Shown piece after piece: positions 12,068 to 24,912 of a stretch of DNA of 64,000 bases. The stretch is taken from NCBI GenBank assembly GCA_947650285.1, contig CANTFL010000410.1:1-64000 (forward strand), given 5' to 3'. The translations under genes and the position numbers were made by a program. The notes beneath the pieces were generated by a model that saw only the letters and a program-made list of their open reading frames with translations, had not been told where the DNA came from and searched no databases. Origin of the DNA: Hyaloperonospora brassicae. Lineage: Eukaryota; Oomycota; Peronosporomycetes; Peronosporales; Peronosporaceae. Within the stretch, counting starts at the first letter, position 1. Each line of letters starts with the position of its first letter.

Positions 12068-12280
12068 TTAGGGGTCAATCCTTGACCACCGTCTTCTTCT
12101 TCGTCTCGCTCGTCGGCTTGACTTAATTAACCCGCGAGGGATGCTGACGTGGTCCACATGCAGCGAAAGGTTTTCCGCATCATGGATGAATTCAACTTCG
12201 TCGTTGTCATCAGCATGCACATTCTCCTCACTATCTTGGTCAATTGCTTCGATGTCGTCGAAATGAATGGCTATATCCAC
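12068..12280 (-). pseudogene. Acidic reading frame in the gag region of element 1
   Basis: A 70-codon minus-strand frame starts about 185 bp inside the 5' LTR, where gag is expected. It has a strongly acidic first half (EAIDQDSEENVHADDNDEVE) and an arginine-rich end (R-R-A-R-R-R-R-R-R-W). There is no CCHC knuckle and no recognised capsid motif. It may be a remnant of gag or an unrelated leader. The assignment rests mostly on position. Confidence 0.3.
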
Positions 12281-12444
12281 CTATGCTTCAGCGTAAGTAT
12301 TGATTGATATCACCGGGTTTATCTATAAACTACTAGTCCTTTCGTCTTTCGCCAGGTTCGTGCCGATTTCTTCTTTCAGTTCAATGACCAATGAAATCTT
12401 TGGTTGTTAATTTTGGCAAAAAAAGTCGCACACCTAAAATTTCC

Positions 12445-12460
12445 GGGTCGCGGCACCAAT
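12445..12460 (-). other. Primer-binding-site-like sequence of element 1
   Basis: On the minus strand the sequence TGGTGCCGCGACCCGG lies six to seven bases inside the 5' LTR. A PBS usually starts TGG, complementary to the CCA end of a tRNA. Its complement would fit the acceptor and T-stem 3' side of a tRNA ending in GGCACCA. The tRNA species was not identified. Confidence 0.65.
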
Positions 12461-12465
12461 TTAGG

Positions 12466-13490
12466 TGTGGTATACAATCAGTCAGATCTGTGGCAATACA
12501 TACTCAATGTTCCAACACAACAAATACCAAGCTAGTCGGCACAGTTGACATAGTACGCCGGGTACCTTCCCTTCGCGGTCCGATCCTTTGGGTTCTGTTG
12601 TGGCTTTATACTAGCTGAATACCTCCAACCACTCACACGCCTTTTCTACATGACCGCCTGAGCTCAGCAATTTCGTTCCTCTAATCTTGTGACCTCGTAC
12701 CAATACGTTGACGTCGGCGTTTTCACGCTTTTGTTGGTCAGCGGGCGAAGTATACACCCGACTGGAAGATTTACGATGTACTTGGTTGAAGCTCCACCGG
12801 CTCGTCGCTTGACGAGTCTTTGTGCAGTGCCGTCTATTGGTCCACAGGCTTGCAGTTTGCCGAGTCTTAAAGCGGTACCACCCCCATTGAATAACCGACT
12901 TGACGTGCGACGAGCCTTAAAGAGGTGCCGTCTACTAGGTAACCGGCTCGCCGTGCGATGAGACAGATCGTTCGCTGGAAGCGAGTACTAGCCACCCTGG
13001 GGCGACTAAACCTTTGGCGCTTCCAATCAAGACCTCTAAAAGCTATGCTCCTCGAGTTTCGACAGCAGGAATAATCCAGCCCACACAGTAAATTAGCTCA
13101 AATGTGCACACGTATGTTGGACTTGGAAACTTCTGCTCTGTACTGATTATCTCTTATTCTCTTCTTGGTTGCAAAACAATTCTATAGTGGTTCTCCTTCA
13201 TCCAACTCGTCTACCTATACTGCTACCTAGTGGAAAGGATAATCCATCATCTTCTACTATCTCGTCGCGGCCTGACTGTCGTTTCTTGGCCCGTTGATTA
13301 TTGGACCGTCGAGTTTACCTCAGCGAGGCTCGGCTTGTCCAGTCGTGCGTCGTCAATTCGTGGATCTTCAGGTCTTAACCACCCCAGTCTATCCTCAGTG
13401 AGTTCTCACCAATCGAGTCTTGTATCGCCTGGCCTAATAACGTGCCATATTCGCCGACTTCGATGTGATTGGCTTCTCTCGTCGAGTTCA
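12466..13490 (-). repeat. 5' LTR of element 1 (1025 bp)
   Basis: The partner of 795-1703. On the plus strand it begins TGTGGTATA and ends GAGTTCA. It is nearly identical to the other copy over the first 710 bp, with a longer and different U3 side (13200-13490). On the element strand the LTR is followed by a short spacer and a TGG-starting primer-binding-like site, as expected for a 5' LTR. Confidence 0.85.
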
Positions 13491-13762
13491 CCACCCCTAT
13501 AATAAAGTCCAATGAAGGGAATTGACACGTTCCAATATTGCTTCACCACATTACAGCAATAAGCATCTTGCGGAAGAGAAGAAGTCGCACTCGGATGCGT
13601 CAAAAGTTTAAATTTAGGCTGTCGACTTGACCACAATGTTTTTTAGATTGGTATTTAGAAGCGCTTTAGACAATATGATCGCTTTTAATTATATTTGTTA
13701 AGGTATGATTGTCGAAACGTCAGTGCCAAAAATATTGCAGTATAGAAGCTAATTGTATTCGT
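13491..13762. other. Non-coding flank of element 1
   Basis: Nothing recognisable was found. It does not continue the pectin lyase sequence seen on the other side of element 1. Confidence 0.5.
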
Positions 13763-14480
13763 TGTTGTACAGTCTAAACGCGCACACAAAGCAATCGCCG
13801 ATTTTGATCGGCGACTCGGGTTGGTGCATAAGATGATCCCTACGCGTTTTCTCTATTCGGTTTTGAAAGGCTTTCGTCTAACTAATTGCTCGCAACCAAT
13901 CATTCTAGACCTACCTGATCTTAGTATCGTTTAGCCCTCTAAATTCTTGTGACTTCACACAATTGCTGAAATTTAACGCCTACGCGTATTCACATGTCAC
14001 TAGGCGTGATTTACGCCCGACTAGTACAGATACGGTGGTATCGGCTACGAGTCACATGCTTGTCACTAAGGCAGGGCTTCATTATGTTGTGTGACATCAC
14101 CCGACGCTTACCGGCTCGTTATCGACGAGACTTCCCACGGTAATTTTTACTGAGGTTTATGAGCTGGTCGACGACAATAATCCCTTTTTGCCGGTAGCAA
14201 GCGTTACCGATTCCGGTCCTTCCTAACTCTTGCAGCTGCCAATCGAGACCTCTACAAGCTATGCCACCCGATGTTTAATAGCAGGCATAACATAGCCCGC
14301 TCAGGGACTTTCCTTTGGTGTACGCGTGTCTAAGACTTATAAGAGTCTGCATTGTATTGAAGTATCGATTTGCCATAGCAAAAAGCCAGTATGAATGGCT
14401 CGTTGTCCTTTCCAAGTTCTTACTCCGTCCTAGTGATCTGGTGTTAGATCTTTAAGGCCTATGCATTAAAACGTTAATAC
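13763..14480 (-). repeat. Diverged solo-LTR relic of the element 1 family
   Basis: The sequence follows the element 1 LTR in the same orientation with many changes. It begins TGTTGTACAGTC, then shares blocks such as CGCCCGACT (about 14016), CAATCGAGACCTCTACAAGCTATG (about 14240-14263, LTR copy: CAATCAAGACCTCTAAAAGCTATG) and AGCAGGCATAACATAGCCCGC. The ends are uncertain by tens of bases. No internal region follows, so it is a solo LTR or a fragment. Confidence 0.6.
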
Positions 14481-17400
14481 GTCCATCGCCAGCTTTTTGA
14501 TCTATAGTTCGCCGATATCCTATTCATAGACCTACATTTTGCTAGCCTTCCGTTCGCTGGCTTCATTCCAAATGGCTCCGCCATCAAAAAGGATTTAGAT
14601 TGTTTTACAACAAACTATCCCAAATAATATCTTTTAGTATATCCATGTCTTCTTCATACTATAGTAAAACGAGATCTGTAAATATGACATTTGCTTGTCC
14701 TCTTAAGCTTCGATTAAATTCTTATTATATTTTAAATTGTCGACTGCGATGTTCGTATGCAACCATACTGGCGGAACTAAACTGTATTAAACCAAATTTA
14801 GTCGGTGCGCAATAAAGGGGCAACGACTTTTTTGAAGATGCCATGTTCCTTTCTTTCGTGAAAAAATAGCTGTCAGAGCTGAATTAATATGTATAATCGC
14901 GCCTTTATGAAGAAGTTTCCTTTATATTCTCCCATATTGACAAGCTCATTTCTTCTTAATGCATCAACGCACTGTCACCTTCATTATGAACTTTCATTTT
15001 TAAGAAGTTCTTTTATTTCATTTCTGTCCTACTGGAAGAGTCAAAAAATCTATACTGGACTAGGATAGAAGGCTAAGACTAAATGGAGCTCCTATATAAT
15101 TCAGAAACTATAACTTATTCACAACTGATCATATTTGTCTGATTATAGAAGTCGCGGGACTCTCATTTTTCCATTAATTTTATGAACAAAATACCGTGCC
15201 AATGTACAAGAAAGTGCGTTGTGATGGGTGCACGACTTGTGAAGACTCATTATTTATATCAGCTTGCACAAAAAATGTAAAATCACACAACAATTAAATT
15301 ACGCTAGGATCTCGATAATGAGCAATACATGCGTAAAATTTTGAACGATATTGTGGAGAGCATTGGCATCAAATGTGAACAGATGGCACAGCATATCTTT
15401 CAGGGTTTTCCTTCTTCGTCACATAGAACACTAGCGGATATTATTATGGCAGTGTTTTGTCCATTAATAACATATCTGAAATTTGTTTTTACACACGAAC
15501 CGGATGAACGCCATAATAATGAACGTAGGAATCGGACATAGGTTCTTTATAGGTGTGACGCAAATTGCCTTCGGATACGTGCTCAGAATAAAAGCACAGC
15601 CGACACGACCTACTTAGAACGTACGACACATGCGCATCCATCGTAGAATCTTATCGAATTAACTTTTAGCTACGCACATAGCATAAACAACGGGCCACTC
15701 CTTATGATATCATATTATGTTTCATATATATAATGACAAATCTGTATATTCAATTTATCATTACTGAATGTTAAATTCATTTCGTTGACTAGCGACATTT
15801 GTTTTTCTGTTGTTGGTTTTGTCGTCGTATTCGATACACCGCTCCCGAGATGATATCAAAACTTTTTTTTGGCTTCAGAGCCACCAAGATAACCCCTACG
15901 GACGGTCATGTCGTATTTTTGCGCTTTAGACTCAACTTATGTTGTTCTTTTACATAAGCAAGAGCGTCTAGCGCTCCTCGATGACATGATTATCGGCGAT
16001 GTTGCTTACATAAGTATCATGAGGGTGTAATTTAGTAATGCTATGATTGATATTGCTTAGCTTGTCGAATTCTAAAATTATTCACACCGACATCTTAAAA
16101 AGCTCGCAACGAAGCTAATCTCGTGGTATACTGAGAACAAATTGACCACTTTGGTCCTAATCAAATTACATCTTCCATTTATAAGAGTCACCGTCTAAAA
16201 TTGTGGGGCAAGAGGATGATATAAGCAATCCACGCGAACATTTTATATTAATATGATATAATGCACTGAGCAATCGATGTCAAGCTCATTCATCGCCAAG
16301 AGATCGTCTTAGCTTGCAAATGAGTTGATATATCCTAAAACTTGTTGATGGAAAATATGCTCGATCCCTACTATTAAATCTGAACGATCAAAATCCGACA
16401 TTCTCAAGCGCTTTTTTAAAACTGAGCGCAAATATTTATATTTCTGCCTAATAGTGAGGTGTCCGATAATACATCTGGCTACGAATTTTGATATGGAGTC
16501 TATATATGACGGCAAAACATGATTATGCTTAAATTGACTTTGGGCAGCACCAAATACGTCAGTATTCCAAAACTATAAATATTTAAAAAGGATCGATACG
16601 ATTCGCTTCGATGGAAACAAATTGTTGGCTCCCTAATAAAATTTTTTATAAATATTATAATTGTGATAGCGATACAGGCTATATATTAACAAGTGAAAAA
16701 TGACTAAGTTTTTTCAATCACAAAAAGACCACGCACAGATAACATTGCGCACGAACATATATATTTGGCCAGTAAGCGTCTCGGGTTCCGTAAAATATGT
16801 TTCCACACTTACTTGTTGGTAATCTTGATGAATCGTAATGCCAAATTATTAGTCGCAGTCACATGTCACTAGATTGGGAAATTTGACGCGTGGTCCGTCG
16901 CGGAAACTATGTTTCGGGTCGTTTCTTGGTTCCGTGCAAATGACTACGCTTCTCGTAACATTTTCATCGCTTGCTGAGAAAGAGACGTAATAGATTATAT
17001 TATACGCACGCGCTATCTATTTGGGCCTACCTGTATAGCTGCTTCAAGCAAACTCTATGATTTATGGATCCAACCAGTGTCTCAATAATGAGCTTAATCT
17101 CCTGTTCGACAAATCAGCCGACGCAATCTAATCCGGCGCCAAGCGGATTATCGAAGACATTAAATCAGCTGGCTATGTACAACAATTAAAAAATTCTCTT
17201 TGCGAAGAACGACATCCGCCTCTATGTAGAATAGATAAGATGTAGGATATGTGTGACCTTGCATAATGAAGCATGGTACGTGTGCACTATGAAATTGCTT
17301 TATACATAATAGGAGGTGAAAAAAACCTAGGGATACTTCATGGAAAGCCATTTCTATGCATACGCTTGATAATATTGCTTAACTGATACTAACTGACGCT

Positions 17401-18119
17401 ACTAATATAAGGCGACATTCTTTGCCGCGTTTTAAAAGTCATGAATCAACGCGTGGACTATTGTAGAATTTCTGGACTACAGACCGCACCATTTATTATA
17501 CTCAGTAATACTGGCCACGCTGTATTTGTCAAAACAAATGACGAATAGCTCATCAAGATAGTTAATCGATCATGTTTTGTATTTTATACATATGTAAGGT
17601 GATCTCGGCAATTTGGAGCTCGCAACTTTCGCAATTTACTTTGGATAATTAAAATACGCTTAAAAAATCTGTCAGTCGTTTTTATTCCTTGTACTGCTGT
17701 GACATTTTCACTTAATATGGACTCTATTAAGGTTTTGACCGATAGTGCAACCAAGAAGTATGTCGTGCTGGATAGAAAAAAGAACAAATTACAATGATAT
17801 AGAACAAATTAACGCCGGGTGTAAGTTTACAATCAATCCGGATATATCGTCGATGAATTTCTACATCCGTACGTTCCTCCGTCCATTTTTCCGTCATGTA
17901 TAGCGACATCTTTAGTATAGGCAGTGGAAAACAGTTCACCAAACACTTCAAGAAATATTTCAGTTTTAAAATGTACATGTTTCTTATTTCATACGACATC
18001 ACAGTCATTCCCAGGGTATTACGCCGTGGTGCTCATTGCTGTGTACGACTTTCGTCTTTCATGTACATATGAGCAGTTATTTCAAGATGTGGTCTATATA
18101 TAAGTTAAATCAGTTCACT
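14481..18119. other. AT-rich stretch without recognisable genes
   Basis: Only short scattered open frames occur. One plus frame (15329-15541, 70 codons, from M-R-K-I-L-N-D-I-V to N-E-R-R-N-R-T) has a mixed composition but no motif and no support. No RNA gene was seen. Confidence 0.5.
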
Positions 18120-18790
18120 CACTACCTCAACGAACGAACACAACAATCGCCGAGTGATATTGGCGACACTGGCTTGTACGTTGAGATAAATACCTACGTG
18201 ATCGCCATTTCGGAGTCTAGTTGTGGCGTTTCACTAAGTGTCCCGGACTACCAATCCTCCAAACGTCTGCCTGATCTCAGCAGCCTCTATACCTCTCCCT
18301 TTCTGAGCCTTTGCACCAACGGGTTGAAGCCGACAAAGAAAGTGATTTTACAGTTCACCGAGCGCACTTTACGCTCAATTAGAACAATTACGATGCGCTT
18401 GGCTGAGGCCCAACGGCTGGTCACTCAGGCAAGTCGTTATGAACCGGTCTCTTCCCTTAAGGCTCCTCGGCACGTCGTTGAAGTGCCTCACAACGGTCCC
18501 TGTTATTGAGGTTTACGTCTCATCGTTGACGAAACTCTTTGTTTCGCTTGAAGCCATCGTTACTTAACCTGCGCTATCCTAAACTCTCGATTTTACTGGT
18601 CATTACCTTTAGAGCTATACATCTCAAAGTTTAACTGTCAAGAATAATCTTTATTCAGCAGGAACCGATTGTGTACGCGTGTCTTGGACTTAGAAAATTC
18701 TGCACGAATTTGTTTTATCTCAATTGCTGGCTGAATTTTTGAGGGGTCTTCTGTTCAATTGTTGAGTGGTCCTTTATTTACTCTATCTTC
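18120..18790 (-). repeat. Diverged LTR relic of the element 1 family
   Basis: Matches to the element 1 LTR recur in order: TCTCAGCAGCC (LTR: GCTCAGCAATT), a block with TAATCTTTATTCAGCAGGAAC, and TACGCGTGTCTTGGACTTAGAAAATTCTGCAC (LTR: ACACGTATCTTGGACTTGGAAACTTCTGCTC, split here across 18673-18705). The orientation is the same as in element 1. It leads straight into the minisatellite at 18862, where the U3 repeats of the LTR would lie. Confidence 0.5.
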
Positions 18791-18861
18791 ACTTACACAA
18801 AAACTTGATTTTAATGGATCTCTCGTCAATTTACTCGCCCTCTGCACCACGATCTGTCGAT

Positions 18862-19125
18862 CTTGAGTTTGACGAACTCGACTTCGATGACTTCGATTAC
18901 CTCTGATTCGACGACCTCGACTTCCATGACCACGAGTTCAACGACCTCGACCTTGAAGAGCTCCAATTCGATGACCTCGATTTCGACGACCTCGACTTCA
19001 ACGACCTCGAATCTGGCGACCTCGAAGTCGATGACCTCTTGTTCGGGGACATTCATTTCGACGACCTCCAGTCCGATGGACTTGAAATCGAAGACCTCAA
19101 TATCTATGACTACCATCCCCTCAGC
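18862..19125. repeat. 15-bp minisatellite, TTCGACGACCTCGAC type
   Basis: About 17 imperfect copies of a roughly 15-bp unit with core GACGACCTCGA. Because the period is a multiple of three, both strands stay open for about 90 codons: S/T-rich on plus and V/E-rich on minus. These frames are by-products of the repeat, not genes. The array follows an LTR relic and may be an expansion of the CTCGTCGA-like repeats in the LTR U3. Confidence 0.75.
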
Positions 19126-19174
19126 AATCTGAGCAAAAAGAACTTTTCCACCATATCCCTACATCACATTTGAG

Positions 19175-19360
19175 TTGACGACTATTAGGTTGGCGACACT
19201 TGGGTCCTACGACACTTGGGTTTACGACACTCGAATCGCTGACGTTTGGGTCGCCGACATCTTAGTCTCCGATAGTGAATTCGCCCACTTCTAGCTCGCC
19301 AACGTCCAGTTTGCCGACCTCGAATTTGCTGATCTTTAATTCGCCGACCTCCGGTAATCC
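19175..19360. repeat. Second short tandem array, GCCGACnTnnnTTc type
   Basis: Irregular repeats of 15-18 bp with core GACACTTGGGT changing to TCGCCGACCTC. They continue the preceding array in style but with a different consensus and more decay. No coding meaning is apparent. Confidence 0.5.
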
Positions 19361-19532
19361 CCCTCGTGTAATCTCTTCGATAATAAATTTCTTTACATCA
19401 CCATTCGCAGTTGCATCTAGTGTCTCATTGCGTAACCGCATATGCCATTTTATTCTGAAAGGATTATGATTGGTAAACATGGAATTTGATATTTCCGCGA
19501 TCGTTGTTATTAGTCTCAATGAAGTGATTGAA

Positions 19533-19560
<28 letters not shown>
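19533..19560. repeat. (AT)14 microsatellite
   Basis: A pure AT dinucleotide run of 28 bases. Confidence 0.95.
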
Positions 19561-19564
<4 letters not shown>

Positions 19565-19748
19565 CGAAGACAAGTTCGACAGCTTAATGGCAAACACATG
19601 ATATCAAGGATTTACCCCGCTATCAGAAGTCCATTGATGTTGATCGCGATGTACGCCGTGGGTCTCAATCCCAAAACAGAGGGATGCTTAAGTATTGAAA
19701 GTGTTAATGGCAATAGGAGCTACGTCAATTCATATATACATTATTATT

Positions 19749-19752
<4 letters not shown>

Positions 19753-19794
<42 letters not shown>

Positions 19795-19795
19795 T
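19753..19795. repeat. (TA)n microsatellite
   Basis: A TA run of about 40 bases with one TT interruption, 190 bp downstream of the first AT run. Confidence 0.9.
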
Positions 19796-22700
19796 GGATG
19801 AACGAACGGCTAGTATGCGAATCTACCAGATCCCTGCCCATTGTAATGAATATTCGCGTACTTTTTTGTGATTTCCATTATAGGGTCATACCAATCAACT
19901 TAATAAAATCGCCTTAATTTTGCAGGAATTATAACCTAGTATCGTGATCCGTGATCTGACATCAGCTGTACATGTAGCTTTTCTGGGATGTATATTACAA
20001 CGAAGATTCATTACTATGTTCGAATCGTTGCATCAGATCTTAGGATACGGATAGGCGTGCACTACATCTTGATATTACATAGGGGTACATCAAAAAATGT
20101 TCGGCTGGTTTAAACGAACATGCGCGTTGTTATTAAGTAGGAAAAATAAGATTGGACCCCAGACCTCGCAAAGTAGCTGTATAGCTACAAAAGGACCAAC
20201 CTTACATTTTTGGCCCGGGGCTCAATTGTTCTATTTACCGTAACTACGATCGGATCAGGTATTACCGGGCAAACAGGTCCGATTTCGAGATTAAATAGGT
20301 GTATATATTAACAAGCAGCAATAATGTGAAAGCTAGGCAATGTTTAGGAAAGATCGAGGTTACTCGATGTTATATACAATCATTGTAAGCCTTCGTATAT
20401 TTCTTTTTGCACAATTGACGCTTTATTCAATACCACACACAACCCAAATATACATCGAGCTCATTTCTCATACAAAATTGCAGCTCACCATACTGAATCG
20501 TATAAAAAATGCGAATATTTCACAAGCGAAAGAGGATAACTATACAATAGTAGATTGTCAAGGCGCAATTTAAGAGTCAAAATCGCATTATTAATTTTAC
20601 AAAATAGCACACTCGCATGAAGGGGTACGATCTCATTCGCCCACCAGACGAATCGAACGATGAGTGTCGAATTATGATATTCCATCTATGCTTACTTAAA
20701 TACTAAAGTTATCTTCAAACTGGACCGTTTAAATTGAGTTAATCGATACGTTAAATTTATTCCATCTATCAGATTCGTTGTGCATATGAAAAGTCAAACA
20801 CCCACTAAAGCATTTTGCTTCATCGCATTGACCGCTGCTAATCGATATGCAAAGAATGTGAATAGCATTGACCTATCACTGGAAAATAATATGCCAATTA
20901 CTTTAAAAGTAATACTAAGTTCTGTCCAGAATAGTTTTGAAGCCTCTGTATCTGTTTCAATTGTAAACGGCTTACATTCAGCAAAATCATTATATAATTT
21001 GTTCAAAAATTATTTAATAGGATATTCCATGTAACATATACCAGATTGTAAACCATTTATCAATTAGCCTAATCGTGTCACTGCGGCCACGTTCGCCCAT
21101 ATATAAATTTCTTAGAGTCAGTTTTACATAGGCAAATAATGCCGTCGCATATATACCGGCAATTTAGGGTTAAAGCGGCGATCACAAGTTCCTCGTTGAC
21201 CCGGATCTCTACGGCTTCTATATAGATGATTGTTGAAGAAGGTACATTTATTTGTACTTGTGACATTTCATACCTTCGTTTTCGTCAGTAGGGCGAAGTG
21301 CATTTTCCCAGGTAGACTCATGCCAATGGAACCTATACTTATGTTCGTGGTGGAGTAAGAGGCTATCGTACAAAAAAATTCACACAGCTGCTGATATACT
21401 CGTAGCGTGCAAGTTATAAGTCCCTTGATCATGACGAGACGTCCGTATACAATATAAAGATACTTAATCCACTTCACCTACTCCCAACTTCAGCCATCAC
21501 TCGATCTTTCATTATGTCATATTCTATATTGGTGCGTCCATACTATTCAATGTATTTGAAGAGAATATGTGATCTTAGATTAATGGTCCATTCTAAAGCT
21601 CTGTAGAAAGGTTAGAAAAATTTGTATCGTCGGGACGCCACATGTCCTGCGTAATATAAAATCGGTCAGCTTACTTTAAATCATTCTAACTCAGCCTAAT
21701 GTTCAACCAAAACAATTCGAAGAATACCACAATGCTCCCCGTCATCTCCAAAATAAATTCTACGCTAGACTTTTGCTTAATATCGCCCTCTTGTACTTTT
21801 TGGTCCACCTCATCTTCTAATCTAGCGCTTTTTAACGATATTAAATCTAGATTAGCGATTTTTGGTACACACCATGGATATACCTCAATAAAATGCTGGT
21901 GATCGTGGATCGTGGAACACAGACCGCAGATATAGATTTACCGTATACACCCATCGGTAGTATAAGTCACACACCAACGAATCTACAGCGATCTAGACGT
22001 TTATCGCTAATCTCGGATCAGCATTTAAAGTCATGGCAACAGACAATTTGCGGTGCACACCAACGGATACATTGCGGTTTCATAAATGATAATGGGTTCA
22101 GCGGATTCGGGATTGCGGAGGATGAACTATAATTGCTGGTCGCAGAGTATCGTACGCGCTAAATGGATCGAAGATCGACATTTTACATTCGCTCAACGGA
22201 TAGCTTGTAGTGATGTGTAATACATGTCACGTCATAATTCGAATCTTGATCAAATGTGATCTTGTCCTTAACCCGATATATTCGCCCAAAGCGGATTATT
22301 TATAGCGGGTTGTCGATGGCAAATAGTATTTCAGCGACCACGCAGTTTGTAAGCTTCACGATTTATCGCATCTGCGGCTCTGTTTAGGTGTGATGAGGAA
22401 AAATCTTTAACTCTATGCCCGTAGATCGCAATTTATATGTATCATCCGGGACAGACCACATTCGAGCTAACGATGCGATCGCACTCCCACCGTGAGCACG
22501 AATCAGCAGCCACTTCACTTCTTCATATTTTTAACCAATTTAATTTCTCCGTAAACATTCTTCCCGGATCGATTTTTGGCTGAGTACCCCTAACAAAACC
22601 CACGTGACACAGCAAATAACCCTGATATAGCTGCGGAATGCAAGGTAGAGATCAAAATGGCGCCCTAGATTACATGTCTCAACATACTAATATTTTACTC

Positions 22701-24690
22701 TCACGTTTTTTTTTGAGGCAGAATTTCTCATCTGATCAATTGTTGCACAAAAATATCACGTGTGCGACAATCTACCCGAATCAATTTTGATCCGAAATTA
22801 GCCGGATGTGTCATTTAAGCTTTAGCTAAAACATCACTTTATCCCGTTGCCACTTTCATGTAACTCTGGTGTATGTCAAGATAGCATATTCTACTTCCTT
22901 GGCGATCAAACGAAAATGAATGCTGCCGATGGTATTAATAGTAGAGCGCCAGAGGTGTATAGGTTTAGCTGCATTATGAATGCGGGCTTTGCGTTAGTTC
23001 GGTATTCGTCTCTTTATTGCTGCTAAGCTCACGTACTTTATCGGCAGCATGATTTACGCACAACACGCGATACAAGGCTGACAAATCGTCAAAATGAGAT
23101 ACACGTCAAGTTTGATTTTCACGTCACGTCAAACCTCATCAGAGGCTAGCCTCTTGGGATCTCAAAGTGTGGTCATGATACTATACTTTTTGCCACCGAT
23201 GTACACGAAAATACACCGGGTACGGGAACATCAAACCTGCTAGATATGTTTTTAAGCTTGCACCACGACGTCTATGTGTTACAAAAAGGACTGGATACCT
23301 TTTTTTTACCATACAACTTTTAAACAAGCACATAAGTAAACCATGACGTTACAGCGCTCTCCGACGCCTCATGTAATTCCTCTGTCAGCACACAATCAGC
23401 ACTATTATAATACGAAGTGTCTCAAGTCCATATCATTTCAATGATTATAGCTTAGTTTGGCGAACGTGTGACAGTCCATGTAGTGTACGAGTAATCATTG
23501 ACACGTTTGTGTTTAGGACTTAATCAGAATTTTTTTATATTCGTTCGAACTGGTGCCTTGACTCTCCTTTTCGACAAGAACACGTAAGGAATGAACGCAT
23601 TGATTTGGTTTCGATGGTGTATTCAAGACGCTTCATCTAGCTCATAATGTATCTATTGATCGACCCTAGTCTAGGCTCGTAATAGTGATTTGCCGATCTC
23701 GTTTCGTTGCTCGTAAGACCATGCAGTACAAGGCATGATGGGGTACTCATTACCAACTATACCCGCACTTATCCGTCGGATGTGGCGTACTCAGTAACTC
23801 GAGTGCTTAGCTTTATGTATATATTGAGACAACTGCACTATAAAACGCGGAAGAAGTCCAGGTAAGTTTGATGACGTCACGATTGCCGTCAAATTTGACC
23901 TTTCAAATTGTATGTCGGATACCGCACAAATGTTGAATAAGGCAGCAAAATAGACGAGCGAAGCTTATTTTCAGTATAAAGATTATGGTTGCATCAGTCG
24001 TATTTAAGTACTTTCGCATGCAAGCTCTATAAATGAGACTTGCTGTGAATGGGTGCACACTAGTTGCTTGTGAGCGCAAAAAAGTATGATGAGCATCTTG
24101 ATGTTTAAAGTCCTCCTGGTATCATGGTAAGCAAAGCATCACGAGAGCAAAGAGACATAACCGATCACATCTATTGGCAAAAATGTACAATCCGGGAGAC
24201 TTTTATTAAGAAAAGGCGCTAAAATTTAGATCTGATAAAGGGGTTGATTCAACAAGACCTTGATGTTGCATGTGTGCATCGTACATTGTTTTTCACTACC
24301 TCCTACCAAATCTCCTGCAATTTTTTTCGGACAGCACATATCCAATCCATGTACATATGCCCTTTAATCACTTTCATTATTATATATCAATTGGACAGAC
24401 TGAGGTCACTTTTCGAAGTGTGTTTCAGCTTCAAGGCTACACAAATAGATTTTACGAACAGAAAGGTATAAGGTGTCCAAAAAAAGGCTTATCTAACCGA
24501 TCAATGCTAGACACCACGCACAACAAATAATATCAACATTCGCCACCATTTTTATAAATCATGATTTGTGGGATTACCACGCGGTCAAGTGGATCAAAAT
24601 AAGTAATTGAATGCAGAGTCAACTAAGAAGAGAATGGGATCGAAAGCCTTGAGTTCGTTATTCGAGATACGTGGAGTCAATTCACAGCCA
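19796..24690. other. AT-rich stretch without recognisable genes
   Basis: Only short open frames are present. A minus frame at 20794-21006 contains K-P-F-T-I-E-T-D, which recalls the start of a retroelement RNase H (K-P-F-x-I-x-T-D-A-S), but nothing else around it supports this. I see no RNA gene or complete repeat. Confidence 0.5.
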
Positions 24691-24828
24691 CTTTTCACGA
24701 TTGGATATCGGTAGTGCTGACAGGGGAACTGCAAAAGTATAGTTGAGAACAATTATCGATATCATAAAATGGTCTACCACGCACGTAATATCTATAATAT
24801 AAAGAGCGATAACGAATCTTTATTTGAA

Positions 24829-24912
24829 TGTAGTAGTAGTAGTGGTGGTAGTAGTAGTTGTAGTAGTAGTAGTAGTTGTTGTTTTTGTTGTAGTTGTCGT
24901 TGTTATTGTAGT
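24829..24912. repeat. (GTA/GTT)n trinucleotide microsatellite
   Basis: About 84 bases of TAG/GTT/GTA triplets with substitutions. The open frames over it (poly-serine/cysteine on plus, Y/N-rich on minus) are repeat artefacts. Confidence 0.9.

Larger units (their letters stand above)
795..13490 (-). mobile_element. Gypsy LTR retrotransposon with chromodomain, decayed (element 1)
   Basis: Two related direct repeats (795-1703 and 12466-13490) bound a 10.8-kb interior. On the minus strand, from the 5' LTR at high coordinates, it holds a primer-binding-like site, scraps of gag, pol N-terminus, reverse transcriptase, RNase H, integrase and chromodomain. Domain order and the C-terminal chromodomain mark it as a Ty3/Gypsy chromovirus. 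The coding body is broken by many stops and frameshifts. A 2.5-kb stretch between pol and the 3' LTR carries an opposite-strand reading frame. The five bases outside the LTRs (CCTGG and CCACC) do not match, so no target duplication is visible and at least one end has been rearranged. Confidence 0.8.

Noticed and set aside
18863..19132. S/T-rich plus frame and V/E-rich minus frame
   Set aside because: Both arise from the 15-bp tandem repeat and are not genes.
20794..21006. RNase H-like words (K-P-F-T-I-E-T-D) on the minus strand
   Set aside because: No further catalytic residues, no RT or integrase next to it, and an equally long plus frame overlaps.
23105..23900. Possible MITE between two GTCAAGTTTGA-like words near 23105 and 23870
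   Set aside because: The similarity is short, in direct orientation, and has no flanking duplication.
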